This document shows, piece after piece, positions 10,157 to 19,640 of a stretch of 24,056 bases of DNA (within the stretch, counting starts at the first letter, position 1; every line of letters begins with the position of its first letter). The notes below the pieces were generated by a model that searched no databases, was not told the DNA's origin, and saw nothing but the letters and a program-made list of their open reading frames with translations. Source of the DNA: Haplomitrium mnioides (lineage: Eukaryota > Marchantiophyta > Haplomitriopsida > Calobryales); contig JBNGIS010031082.1 of the NCBI GenBank assembly GCA_049999725.1, forward strand, positions 1-24,056, in the 5' to 3' direction. The translations under genes and the position numbers were made by a program.

Positions 10157-10169
10157 AAGATGGGGATTA
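10156..10169 (+). promoter_or_regulatory. Polypurine tract of element A
   Basis: The bases just before the 3' LTR (GAAGATGGGGATTA) are purine-rich and sit where the plus-strand primer of an LTR element lies. The tract is short and interrupted by T. Confidence 0.6.
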
Positions 10170-10536
10170 TGTAATAGTATAAGCATAAGAAAATAGAGAG
10201 GAGTGAAGGAAGTGGTAGTGAGTAACTTTTAGGGTTGAGATTAGATTACTTTACTTTGAAGTCACTTTTGGTAGAGAGTAAATTTAGAGCTGAAATTAGA
10301 AGTGACTTGTAAGTGAAGAAAGAGGGATGAAACCCTCTTCTCTTGTATAAATAGAAGGGCTTCTTAGCCTCACTCCTCATTTTGGAGTTCCTCTCAATTC
10401 GATTTGGCTCTTTGGTTGCTTGTGTTGGGCTAGTTTTCTGGGCTTTGGTTTGCTTATTGGCCTTGAGTTGTGTAACTCTTTTAGAACTATCTTGAAATGT
10501 TACTTATTTGGAAGTCGATCTTTGAGTTCTTTTACA
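10170..10536 (+). repeat. Element A 3' LTR
   Basis: This copy matches 5354-5738 along its length, beginning TGTAATAGTA and ending TTTTACA. It lacks about 18 bases near the start that the 5' copy has. A TATA box is at 10346-10353. By eye about one site in ten differs between the copies, which indicates an old insertion; an alignment is needed for a rate. Confidence 0.9.
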
Positions 10537-11210
10537 CTGTTGTGGCCTAGCTGATGGAGTTATCAACCCAACCAGCATTTGAGAAGACGAGATTTAGACC
10601 CAATGTAGTGTCCATCGACAATTGAAGTGGTATCTTCCAGCTTGTCGGTAATTCAAATGTGGTTTATAGGCCAACTAGAGTATTATTGGATACAGATGCA
10701 TAATTATTGATGTTATGCAAGTCAACTCTGTAGGGATTGGGACTGATGCCAAGAGATATGGAGATCTACCATTTTCCAATCTAGACTTCATTGGGAGGAC
10801 CTTCACCCATGCAACATATCACACGCGGAGAGATTGAGCTTAGAGTGCAAGGTGATCATCCTACAGATAGCTCATATGTAAGCGCTCAAGCCATACTTAC
10901 CAAGGCAGAGTCTTGTAATGTTTTGGTGGGGTGTATGATGCTATATCCCATGAGGTTTACAATTGATTTTTGGGACGAGTTAGTGTCCAATCGGCCTGGA
11001 TGGCGATCTGGAGAGGCACGATTGAGCATGTTGCTTGTCAGATTCAGTGGACTAGTTAGAGGTCCACTATCTCAGCCTATGGTGTTCTCAACATTTTGTG
11101 AGGTTATCACCAACCACTCTAACTTGCTAGAGGGGAATGCACATACACCCGATATTCCTTCTATTGATGAGGCATCTTCAGAGGTTACGATGCCAACATC
11201 ATTGCCGTGA
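10537..11210 (+). pseudogene. Element B retropepsin-like domain
   Basis: After element A, B resumes in one frame. The protease-like active-site strand reads VLLDTDA with the catalytic Asp codon at 10689; Gly of the D-T-G core is Asp (a G-to-A change), which would inactivate it. It is followed by a block reading SLGGPSPMQHITRGEI and later NVLVGCMMLYPMRF and DFWDEL, resembling the hydrophobic V-L-V-G and W segments at the end of retropepsin domains. Stops fall at 10701-10703, 10782-10784 and 11208-11210, with no frameshift. The same frame runs on into the methyltransferase, so the two were probably one polyprotein. Identification as protease rests on the D-T-x-A motif, position and fold-like pattern. 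Confidence 0.65.
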
Positions 11211-11474
11211 GGTGAGGTGATTCTCATGGGTGGAAGTAAGGAGAGGTTGTGGTAGTTACAAGCGTCCACGTTAGTTGAGGATGCTTGGCAGAATGCATTT
11301 GCGCTATGTCATACACTAGATGGTTCTGTCATACTTGGACCTATAGATCTTTGACTACTAGATACTATGCCAATTTCATGGCAACATTCTGCTAATGGTA
11401 TTTGCTTGTTGGAGTTGTTTGGAGGCATCAGTACAGGGTTAGCTATTATGCTTTGTTGGGGCTTTGTTGTAGTA
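11211..11474 (+). pseudogene. Element B C5-cytosine DNA methyltransferase, N-terminal part (motif I)
   Basis: This is the start of a DNA (cytosine-5) methyltransferase domain, which transfers a methyl group from S-adenosylmethionine to cytosine in DNA. The AdoMet-binding motif I reads LLELFGGISTGLAIML (11406-11453), matching the family pattern of an acidic residue, L, F, then G-G/S-G-x-G-x-G; the Ser replaces a usual Gly. It stays in the frame of the protease upstream, with stops near 11251 and 11352 (the latter likely an Arg CGA turned TGA). The coding run is cut at 11474 by the 4.2-kb insertion and resumes at 15647 with W-R-Y-L-Y-V-E, exactly where the strand after motif I is expected. Confidence 0.85.
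11470..11474 (+). repeat. Target-site duplication TAGTA (left copy)
   Basis: TAGTA ends the left piece of the methyltransferase gene and recurs at 15642-15646 at the start of the right piece. Joining the two at one copy restores a continuous reading through the domain, so this is the insertion site of the intervening element. Confidence 0.75.
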
Positions 11475-11519
11475 TAGTTGGATCTAATAATATATATATC
11501 AGTATGTATAACCCAACTA
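11475..11519. repeat. Inverted repeat at the left end of the insertion
   Basis: TAGTTGG (11475-11481) and CCAACTA (11513-11519) are perfect 7-bp inverted copies flanking a TA-rich loop with an alternating TA run at about 11490-11500. It begins at the very first base of the insertion, so it may be part of the element's end structure. It could also be chance in an AT-rich segment. Confidence 0.45.
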
Positions 11520-11598
11520 CCACAAACTATTCTTGGACTTTGTTGGGACTAGTGGGAGATAGTGGGGTAAGATCCTGAAGGATCAGAGCCTTATCTGT

Positions 11599-11690
11599 GA
11601 GAAGAAGAGATAGGATAAGGAAGAAGAAGTAGAGGAGAGGGAAATGGAAGAAGTGTGGAGAAGGAGAGGGGAACTAGAAGGGTGTGAGGT
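11599..11690 (+). other. Polypurine stretch in the insertion
   Basis: About 90 bases are almost all A and G (repeats of GAAGAAG, GGAGAGG). No gene is seen. In the element's inferred minus orientation this is a polypyrimidine tract, as found in leader or LTR regions. Confidence 0.6.
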
Positions 11691-11699
11691 ATAGAGAAA

Positions 11700-13555
11700 T
11701 CATAGAGAAGAACTTCGACCAAACGTCTTAATTACTTGTGTTTTGTAAAAGAAATAAACATGCAACTCAACCATCCACTCAATCACTCAACTCAAAAGAA
11801 AACCTACACTATTGAACTTTCAAATGCAACTTAACCATAACACAATTCACTCCTCAACTCATCACTCTTCAACATTCAATGGAATAGAAAAATCTAACTA
11901 CGCTTGCTGGAAATACGTCTCAACTTGAACATACGTAAAATTAAACATTCGCCCTCAATTGAAATTGACAAAGTAAGAAACATCAAATACTGCAAGGAAT
12001 ACTTTATACATCAGGTATCATAATATAATATAACTGTTTTATCCCCAGTTTCAGAGTTCGACTATCGGTGAATATACGGTGACACTCCTCATACTTTTTC
12101 TTTCGGCAATACTTAACACAAACCACTTATATGCTTTTGGAATACACACGTCACATGAGACTCTAAATCAGAACAGAATACCACGAAGGATATGACTTCA
12201 ACAGAACAAACAAAACTTACACACGACAACACAAAACCCGATTTTCTCACTATGTATATAATACCTTAGCTAGTTTGGCCTTATCCTCTTGGTCGCGCAA
12301 GGAATCTTCCACAAGCTGACATCAAACTTCAGAGTGCCCTTGATTGTTCACAGTGACCATCCAGACCCCAAAGAACTGTTTTCCACCAATTCTAACCTCT
12401 TCCCAAACTTTCTATGTCACCCATTTTTATCATTTTCTCCAACTTCAACTCCCTACCAAAAACTCCATCAGCTTCCAAGTGCCATGTTCTTCATATGTAT
12501 CTCTTCACTAACCCTCACACTCCTCATGGAAATTCATATCACCTCCAAAGTCAGTCTGCTATCTCTCTTGCAGCTCTTCAAACTTCATAAAAATCGTAAA
12601 ATACCTTGCTCACTTCCTTCCTTTGTGCAATCTCCAAATCCACTAACTTAATCTGCCTCTTGCTATAAGAACTTCCCTTCCTTATGTCATTCCTTGCTAA
12701 CACTTTTTCTACTTGTCCATTCATCCGCTGCGGCTGCTCTACCTAAAATGGCACTCCTCATATGTGCCTTAATCTACTAGGCTAAATCTCCATGTCTTGT
12801 TCATCCTCTTCATCATTCGATTCAGCCTCAACGTTTCGTGCTATGGATTCATTGGACAACTCGACATCACTTCAACAGCACCCTCAAGAATTTTGTCCAT
12901 TGCACTAACAACCCAACGGCGGGGGATGGATTCTCCCATGACCAAGCATCGAGTTCTGTGTGGTGCAGGGCCGAATCCTCCAACCTTCCCATATTGTCGT
13001 CGACGATTCCTACTCAGGACAACCCACTCACTTTCATTCTGCCACTGCTTGGATCAAACGGAAGGATACTTGGAGTGGCATGATCTCCCTCATGTGGCAG
13101 CGCTCCATTGGTTCATTTGAATTTCTCCTACGCATGCCTTTATGCACATCAGGTCTCGAATCCAGCGATCCATCTCCTTCAACAACACTTCCTTTCCATT
13201 CCCAGATGATGCAACAACATTCCTCTCTCTCTGTCTCTTGACGGCTGCGTCCGTTTCTTCCGTGCAGCATAGGCCAGCAAGATAGGGAGCCAAAGGTGCT
13301 GGCTTCTTCCTACACGAGCATCCTCAATGATTCCCATGCATGGTTTGATAGAACAGAAGCACCGTGCCCCTCTACACAACTAGCATGAGGACATATGTTG
13401 GCGGGTGTTAGGTCTTTGGGTTCAGGGCATAGGGGGAGGAGCCCTGATTGTGGCGCATTGGTCGGTTGTAGTTGTTGTAGTACGTTGCCTAACGTCGGTT
13501 CTAGAGAACTGGATGAGTCAGGTAGGAAACCCCGCTGTTCGAGCTATCTAGGATG
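11700..13555. other. Insertion interior, left half: no recognised gene
   Basis: No domain is recognised. From 12250 the + strand is rich in C and T. On the minus strand short purine-rich open stretches occur (about 13270-13034 and 12450-12250), with acidic or basic patches but no consistent frame or motif. This could be an antisense fragment of a gene captured by the element, or decayed gag-leader sequence; I cannot tell which. Confidence 0.3.
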
Positions 13556-13731
13556 ACACTTGATCGTGGTGGTAGTAAGGTCCACCAGGATACAAGGGAC
13601 CGTGGGGGTGCTTCTTCCCCCCCAGGATCGGCTGTCAAAGGTTACACTTGGTCGTGGTGGTAGTGAAGTCCACCAGGACACAAGGAGCCGAGGGTGCTTC
13701 TCTTCCCTCAGGACCGGTTTCGGGACCTGCA
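13556..13731. repeat. Two-copy imperfect tandem repeat of about 88 bp
   Basis: Copies run 13556-13643 and 13644-13731. Both start ACACTTG, then TCGTGGTGGTAGT, then a segment with TCCACCAGGA and ACAAGG, then GGGTGCTTCT, and end AGGA(C/T)CGG. They differ by a few substitutions and small indels. Sequence here is GC-richer than its surroundings. Confidence 0.85.
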
Positions 13732-14160
13732 CACAACTTTTGGCTTGCTGGTTGGTCTCAAGGTTCCGGGTTAAGTACCTAGAGCATAAAGGAAATAAAT
13801 CAAATGCGTCTGAAATTTTTATGTGTTATAACTTTGGGAATACCGAAACTCACATTCAATCATACGGGGAACTCATGCACATACTCAAGTATTCACTAAC
13901 CATATCCTGAATAACAAAATTAACAAGTACCCATACAAAAAGGTTTTTCGATCCGACAGATCACTACTGGAGTTCAACACACTGCAGCCTCAGCCCTGTA
14001 TGAAGAAACCTCTTTCGATGATCCTGGATTGAGCAAATCTTTGCTCGACAAAAATCTGCACAAGCCAACCTATGTGCAATGCTGCTCGATGCTGCGATTT
14101 TGCCTCAAGAAATGCAGCGTTCCAAAACCCTACTCGACTCTTTGTTCGACGCAACAACAA

Positions 14161-14248
14161 GCAACCGTACCACCTTAACTCTTATTCTTGTTGTGTTGAT
14201 CTTAGCAACCACACCACCTTAACTCTTATACTTGTTGTGATGATCTTT
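14161..14248. repeat. Two-copy tandem repeat of 44 bp
   Basis: Copies 14161-14204 and 14205-14248 match at 39 of 44 positions, sharing CCACCTTAACTCTTAT and CTTGTTGTG. It lies next to the segment with CTCGAC words that resembles the left end of the window on the opposite strand. Confidence 0.88.
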
Positions 14249-15641
14249 CGATGTCAGAACCAACGCACCTTTTGTTGTTCAATGATGAATCTGCTCATCC
14301 TTGTGCTCCACTACAAGCTCTTTCAGAAGCTTCTTAAATCACTTACCTCGTGACCTAACAGCGGGATCCTCTGTCTCCATGAATTGTGTTGGGCAAAGAG
14401 CCTTGCATGCCCAATTTCTCCCTTGTTGTTTAATTGCGGCTTCTTCAAATCACTGCACCTCCTTGTATTGTTCTTTTTTGTGGTGCACTAGACCTCCGCT
14501 TCATTTGTCAATCAAACCTCCATAGTCCATTTTCTACCTACTGTCGACATCATTACAAGAATTTGTTGATTGGGACTGATGATCTAGCACCGAGCCCCAT
14601 ACATCATTTTCCTCTTATAAAATTTAGACTCGTCTCTCTTTTGCAAATCGTTGACCTTCTCTTCATGTTGTGGTTCAGGTAAACCTCTCCCTTCTGATTT
14701 CAACGCAAAATGTTGGTTTCCTTCATCAACTTTGAATCCTTCACCACACTTTACCAAGCCTAGTACGGATATATGGATTCAACTTTCATCCCCGTCTTGC
14801 ATACCTACCCGCTGACCACCTTCCCATCTCTTCATTGAACATGCTTCTTGTAGGTGTCACCAATCTTCCGCCCTGCTCACTAACTGCCCATATAAATCAA
14901 GTTTGCCCTTGTGCTGCTCCAACTATCCAGCTTCTACAATATACTGCCCCAATTGTTGCTCATCAACGTCTTCACCAATCCAATCTGCCACTTCTTCAAG
15001 CTTCATGAATCTTCATGCTCTTCAGACTCATCCCCGCTCCAGCCGCCATGCTCAATCGACAATCCAAGTTTTCAAAAAATACAAGCGAAGGCCTCCATGG
15101 CCAAAATTTTCCCCTTAAAATACTTTTCCTAACCTTAGCTCATTTTCTTTTTCCTCGATTAACCTCATCCGTTGATGCAGATCTTGACCGTCAAATTAAT
15201 GTCTCTTTCTCCATCGGCCTCTAGCTTAGGTTATAGTATTATATTAACACAAATTACTAATTTCTAAATTTCTACTCTACTAATTGCTCTTTTAACAAAC
15301 TTACTTTCACATACGAATACACACCCACACATGCACATAACAAACACACATATACTTACAGAGGAGATTATTTTTTTCTGACTCATTTTTTGTCACCTTG
15401 CATTCCTTGTACATCGATAATGTCATTGGGGCTTCGTGATACCTATACTTTGCAGAAAATATATAAAGTATGATGAAAATAATTCTCTTGATTCCTCTTT
15501 CTCGATGATGTCCACTGCTGCTAATTGTCGCCATTTCGGCTCCACTTGACTCCATTTCCTCGTTTCGTTCCTCCTACACGTTGTCTCCATGTGTATCTCC
15601 ACTGTATCTCTCCGGGCTTAACATGCTCCAAGCAGAGATTC
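14249..15641. other. Insertion interior, right half: family C leader on the minus strand
   Basis: No gene is recognised. The minus strand from 15270 to about 15090 is the counterpart of window positions 160-330 (anchors at 15225-15234 and 15171-15183). Beyond it, toward 14250, the sequence is purine-rich on the minus strand with short open stretches and no domain. The last 80 bases before 15641 show no LTR end I can match to the left end of the insertion. Confidence 0.45.
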
Positions 15642-15646
15642 TAGTA
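15642..15646 (+). repeat. Target-site duplication TAGTA (right copy)
   Basis: This is the right partner of 11470-11474. The methyltransferase reading resumes at TGG CGG TAT immediately after it. Confidence 0.75.
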
Positions 15647-16620
15647 TGGCGGTATTTGTATGTGGAGAAGGGTGAGATCGCATGCATAATCTCTTTGAGG
15701 CATGTGGCTCTAATGGTTGAGAAATTTCCACGGTTGGTTTTAGTTAGTGTAGTGCAAGGATATCTGCATGCATTGTCGGCCGAAATTTTATTGCTAGGGG
15801 CAGACTACTTAGCTAGAGTGAGGCATATTGATTTGTTGATTGTAGGATGGCCATGTCAGGGCCAATCAAGGGCTGGTTTTGGCCAAGGGTTGCAAGACTC
15901 TTGCTCAAAATTGTTTTGGAAGATCTTGAGGATTCTACGCCGTTTCCAACTCTATTAGGTACCACTTTATGCATATATCTTAGAGAATGTGCCTATATTG
16001 GGAGATAGTCACCAGCCCCTTGTTGAGAGTGTTTATCATGTGCGTTCTTGGATTGGGCATGCCGTATTGTTGGATGCTGCACAAGCAGAATCACAAGCAC
16101 ACCGACCTTGATTGTGGTGGACTAACATTTTGTCTACTGAGGTGCTGAAGAGAGCTTATAATAGGATTGTGAGATCACCAAGTTCCATTGTGGATGATAT
16201 TTTGGATGTGGGATGTCACGATCAAAGGGTACTTTATGCTAGCCACCCACCATTGGCGTTAGTCAATGTGGTAGGTCAACCTTGTGGCGCATTGCCCACA
16301 CTAGCAAGTCTTATACATTTCGGCTAGGAGGCCATGGTCTTATTTGGGATGCAACCTTATAGAAGTTGATGGAACCTAATGCTGAGAGAAAGAGAAATGG
16401 GGTTTTCTACTGATATCATTGTTGTTGCATCTATTGTTGAGATTGAGCAACGCCATATGTTGGGACAAGTCATGAATTTGAATTTTCTTACATGGATTGT
16501 GAGTTAAGGGTTAGCTGAACATCACAGGATGCAATCTTCTGAGATGACCAACTTGCTGATAGTCAGTATGCAGCTTTTTGGGACATTCAAGGCTATTGCT
16601 AGAGGTGTAGTTTTAGACAC
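15642..16620 (+). pseudogene. Element B C5-cytosine DNA methyltransferase, catalytic and C-terminal part
   Basis: The catalytic half of the methyltransferase resumes at 15647. Motif IV reads GWPCQGQSRAG with the catalytic Cys codon at 15854, intact; P-C-Q is the form seen in bacterial, DNMT1 and CMT-type enzymes, not the P-C-N of DNMT3. Motif VI is ILENVP (Glu codon 15983), intact. Motif VIII reads HRP, a TGA at 16109-16111 where Arg is expected, then LWWTN. A motif IX-like segment follows (VNVVGQPCGALPTLAS, about 16270-16315). After a TAG at 16325 the C-terminal part (IWDATL, KLMEPNAE, LNFLTWIVS) continues with frame changes. One frame holds from 15647 to 16327 with stops at 15956 and 16109. 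No eukaryotic regulatory domain (BAH, UBA, RFTS) is seen nearby. Confidence 0.88.
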
Positions 16621-17520
16621 CATGGAGGCTATCTAAGGGCTGATCCACACATTTGAAGTTGTAGTGAGTTATTTTTCTGATGATCATATTTCAGCCCAAA
16701 GGAGTGACATATCAACGGATCACAATTCAGATCTAACTCCATCACATGACATTTCAGCCAGTCAGATTTCAGCAAAGCCAGATGTGAAGCAAGAAGATCA
16801 CTTGACTCTTGTGGAAAAATGGGTGCCACTAGTTAGACCGTAGTTGACAAGAGGTCCAAGTGGCAAAGGTACATCAGTTAGTGTGTGGTCATTCACATTT
16901 TTTTCTTTTAGCATGAAGGATCAGGGGATCTTGAGAGGACCAGACATCTTAATTGAGTTGGCTAGTGATGCACCTATTTTTCAATGTCCATACCATTATA
17001 GTATGGTGGAGAGAGGGTTGATTTAGACCAGGACACAAGATTTGTTGGAGGCCGGATTGGTGGAGATGTCATTTGGAGAATATGCATCTACCATAGTGAT
17101 GCCGGTCAAGAAGGATGTGCATAGGAACTACACCAACAGGAGGATGTGTGGTGATTATTGTCTTATCAATCAGCAGACCAAGTGTGACAAGTATGCTATG
17201 CCTACACCTGAGGAGATCTTTGATGCAATTGGGCATGCTAAGATCTTTAGGTCACTGGATTTGAGGGCATGGTACCATCAGCTACCATTGAAGCAAGAGG
17301 ATATAGCCAAAACAACATTTTAGGGTATTGATGCACATGGCAATGATCAACTATATCAATGGTTGTTCTTACCATTTGGGTTTAAGAACGCACCAACTGA
17401 ATTCTTGAGGGTGGTGGATAGAATTCTTGTAGGTTTGGACTTTGTCAAGTGCTATATCGATGATATTTTGGTCTATTCAGCACATGTGGATGAGCACCGG
17501 AGGCATCTGTAGGTGGTGTC
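16621..17520 (+). pseudogene. Element B reverse transcriptase
   Basis: After a linker the RT domain begins with FSFSMKDQGILRGP and APIFQCPYHYSMVERG (about 16905-17022). RT motifs follow: LLEAGLVEMSFGEYAS, a K-K-D fingers region (VMPVKKDVH), RMCGDY, SLDLRAWYHQLPL, FLPFGFKNAPTEF, and the intact catalytic YIDD (Tyr codon 17453, Asp codons 17459 and 17462). One frame holds from 16844 to about 17515, with stops at 17024, 17321 (a Trp position in the family) and about 17510. A one-base deletion just before 17521 moves the reading to the next frame. RT motif order and the YIDD box make the call secure. Confidence 0.93.
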
Positions 17521-18250
17521 GATAGGCTCAAGTATCACAAGTTGAAGCTACATCCAAGCAAGTGCAAATTCTTCCAAGACCATATTGAGTAATTGGGACA
17601 TACTATATATCTAGGAGGATAGGGTGTGCATCAAACTAAGGTAACTCCCATTGCTGAGACTCCACAATTCACTAATGTGAGTAAAATCTGTGCATTTTTT
17701 GGATTGGCTAGCTACTACAGGAGATATGTGAAAGGTTTCAGCCACATTGCAAAGCCCTTGACCATGCTCACCAAGTTAGATCAAGAATGGATTTGGGGTG
17801 AAGACCAGGAGAGGGACTTCCAGGAGTTGAAAGGTAGATTGACTTTTGCACCTATTTTGAGGAGACCTCTTGCAAGGAGACTGTTTCAACTTCATATAGA
17901 TTGGATGAGAAGGGAGAAGATTTTGTGGTAGCCTTTACAAGCAGATCAAATAATTTTGCTAAGGCTAAGTATAGCTTCTATGAGGGAGAGTGTTTGGCAG
18001 CAATGTGGCTGTGGCACACTTTTGTTGTTATTTGTTTGGTACTTTGTTCACTTTGGTTACAGATCATCAACCTCTCAATTGGTTGATGGAATCTGATAAA
18101 CTCACAAGCAAGCTTGCCATGTGGGCAGTTTTGTTGCAGGAGGACAATTGCTAGGTGGTTCATAGGCCTAATACGACTAACTTGGATGTAGATGGATTGA
18201 GCCATAATCCATCCACAAGCCAGCATGATGAGGTTGGTGTGCATTGGCAT
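17521..18250 (+). pseudogene. Element B RT thumb/connection and RNase H, with internal deletion
   Basis: The frame starting at 17521 gives HHK-type thumb sequence (KLKLHPSKCKFF) and the family motif FFGLASYYRRYVKGFSHIAK (about 17698-17757). RNase H starts with the first Asp in LHIDW (about 17890), but the residues that normally follow (a G-x-G-A-V-L-type strand) are missing: the reading jumps to DEKGEDFVVAFTSRSNN in another frame. It then continues with YSFYEGECLAAMW and, after a further frame change, LVTDHQPL (Asp codon 18062) and VHRPNTTNLDVDGLSHNP. At least two frame changes, the deletion and stops make it inactive. Confidence 0.88.
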
Positions 18251-19640
18251 TAGGAGTCTGATGAGGAGATGGTGTCGGGTTGGCATGCATCTGCCTTTCT
18301 TTCTTGGATGCCAGCTTGGAGTGGATTGGTGATTGACCTTGCTGATAGAGTTGTTGTTGAGATCTCAACCGGAGACAGAGTTGAGGATTCTAACTTGGAT
18401 CAGGATATTCACAATGATGGGCATGTCCTGGAGTATCTACGCACAAGTTTTTTGAGTAGACAACTTGATGCCAAAGAGAGAGACAGAGTCCAATAGTTGG
18501 CCAAGAGGTTCTAATGAGAAGAGGTTCAGATTTTGCGTGTCTAGACTGATGGGAAGTTATATGTTGTGTATAAGTCGATGCATCGTCTTGCACTAATGTG
18601 CCATGCCCACGAGAAGTTAGGACATTTTGGGGTGAAGCACACCCACAGCTTATTGAAGACACAATATAAGTGGAGGGGCATGAACACTGATGTGCATCAG
18701 TGGGTTGCCATGTGTGTGGTGTGCGATCAAGTTCGAGCATCATTTGATGCTCCCACTCCTCACTTGCAGCCACTACCTATCATGGGTTTGGGATATCCTT
18801 GGAGTTTGGATTTTCCAAGTCCCTTGCCTTTGACCTTGCGGCATAGTAGATATGTGTTGGTGATGGTGGAGCATTTCTCCAAGTGGATTGAGTTCGTAGC
18901 ATTGCCAGACAAGACGAGTAGAAGAGTGGTTGTTACTTTCTTGGACCAAGTTCTCAATCATTTTGGAATACTTGCTGAAGTGTTGACAAATCATAGTGAG
19001 TTTAGGTGAGTTTGAAGTTTTGTGTGAGCAAGCTCTCATTGATCACCGTATGACGTCTAGAGATCATCCTAAGGTAAATGGGTTGGCTGAGCGAGTGGTT
19101 CAGACGATGAAGAGAGCATTGTGCAAGTATGGCTTGCAAGCTGGTCACCATAGGGATTAGGATCTCCAATTACAGTGGCTTGCGATAAGTTGCAAATTCA
19201 GTAAGCATGCATACTTGGCATCTTTTTCACCTTATTTTCTTTTATATGAGAGAGAACCTGATTTACCCTCTTGTATTCAACGTGATGTCACCATGGTTGT
19301 GGATCTGGATGATCTAGATGTTTGGGTGCAAGTGTGTTCGAATAGAGCTTAGGTGTTTGAAAGAGTCATGCCCATGACGTTTGACAACCTTTCTATTTCT
19401 CAACATCATGATACTTTGCGATATGCTACCATACATATAGGTGGATATTGTATTAGAATTTGGAGGTTTCATCTTGGTGATTATGTTTATTTGCAATAGA
19501 CAACACCCATGACACTTAATGCTACTGCTAGACGCCAAGTTCTACAAGTACGTGAGGTACTTCCTTCGGGAGTTTTGTAGCTGGAGGGACGTGATGGCAT
19601 GGTTTGGAAGGATCATGTGTGCAATTGTACACCTTGTTAC
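18251..19640 (+). pseudogene. Element B integrase
   Basis: A linker leads to an N-terminal zinc module with His codons at 18608 and 18623 and Cys codons at 18713 and 18722 (GHFGVK; CVVC). The catalytic core keeps the first Asp in WSLDFP (18809) and the Glu in GLAERV (19089), but the second Asp is Asn (codon 18989, in VLTNHS), a G-to-A change that would kill strand transfer. A TGA at 19007-19009 and a frame change follow. The core continues as ALIDHRMTSRDHP, QTMKRALCKYG and SPYFLLYEREPDLP, and the C-terminal end is LEGRDGMVWKDHV (about 19580-19620). A one-base insertion near 19650 shifts the frame before the PHD finger. Confidence 0.9.

Larger units (their letters stand above)
5354..10536 (+). 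mobile_element. Element A: full-length degenerate chromovirus (Ty3/gypsy) nested in B
   Basis: A is 5183 bp with two similar LTRs (385 and 367 bp), a primer site at 5740, gag in one frame and protease-RT-RNase H-integrase-chromodomain in another, and a purine-rich tract at the 3' LTR. Both LTRs begin TGTAATAG and end TTTTACA. Compact size, short LTRs, an initiator-Met primer site and a C-terminal chromodomain resemble the Reina-type chromoviruses; the clade is tentative. Pol stays in one frame for about 3.3 kb, broken mainly by single stops, so A is less scrambled than B, as expected for the later insertion. I see no convincing target duplication: GTACT precedes and CTGTT follows. By eye the LTRs differ at roughly one site in ten. 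Confidence 0.93.
11475..15641 (-). mobile_element. 4.2-kb insertion inside the methyltransferase gene (family C, orientation minus)
   Basis: The segment is bounded by a 5-bp duplication TAGTA and splits a recognised protein domain, so it is an insertion. A 5-bp duplication suits an LTR-type integrase. Ends are TAGTTGG and GAGATTC, with no clear TG/CA ends, no matching LTR pair and no terminal inverted repeat, so class is uncertain. The minus strand from 15270 to 15090 matches window positions 160-330, which gives its orientation and family. The + strand is pyrimidine-rich from about 12250 to 15240 and no retroviral domain can be read on either strand. It may be a non-autonomous (LARD-like) element or a very decayed one. 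Confidence 0.65.

Noticed and set aside
5349-10541. Target-site duplication of element A
   Set aside because: The 5 bases left (GTACT) and right (CTGTT) do not match, so none is claimed.
15642-16620. Free-standing bacterial restriction-modification methyltransferase or contamination
   Set aside because: The domain is flanked in frame by retrotransposon protease and RT and carries the same decay pattern; no restriction gene is present.
18390-18773. 127-codon open frame on the minus strand
   Set aside because: It is antisense to the element B integrase zinc module and has no recognisable domain.
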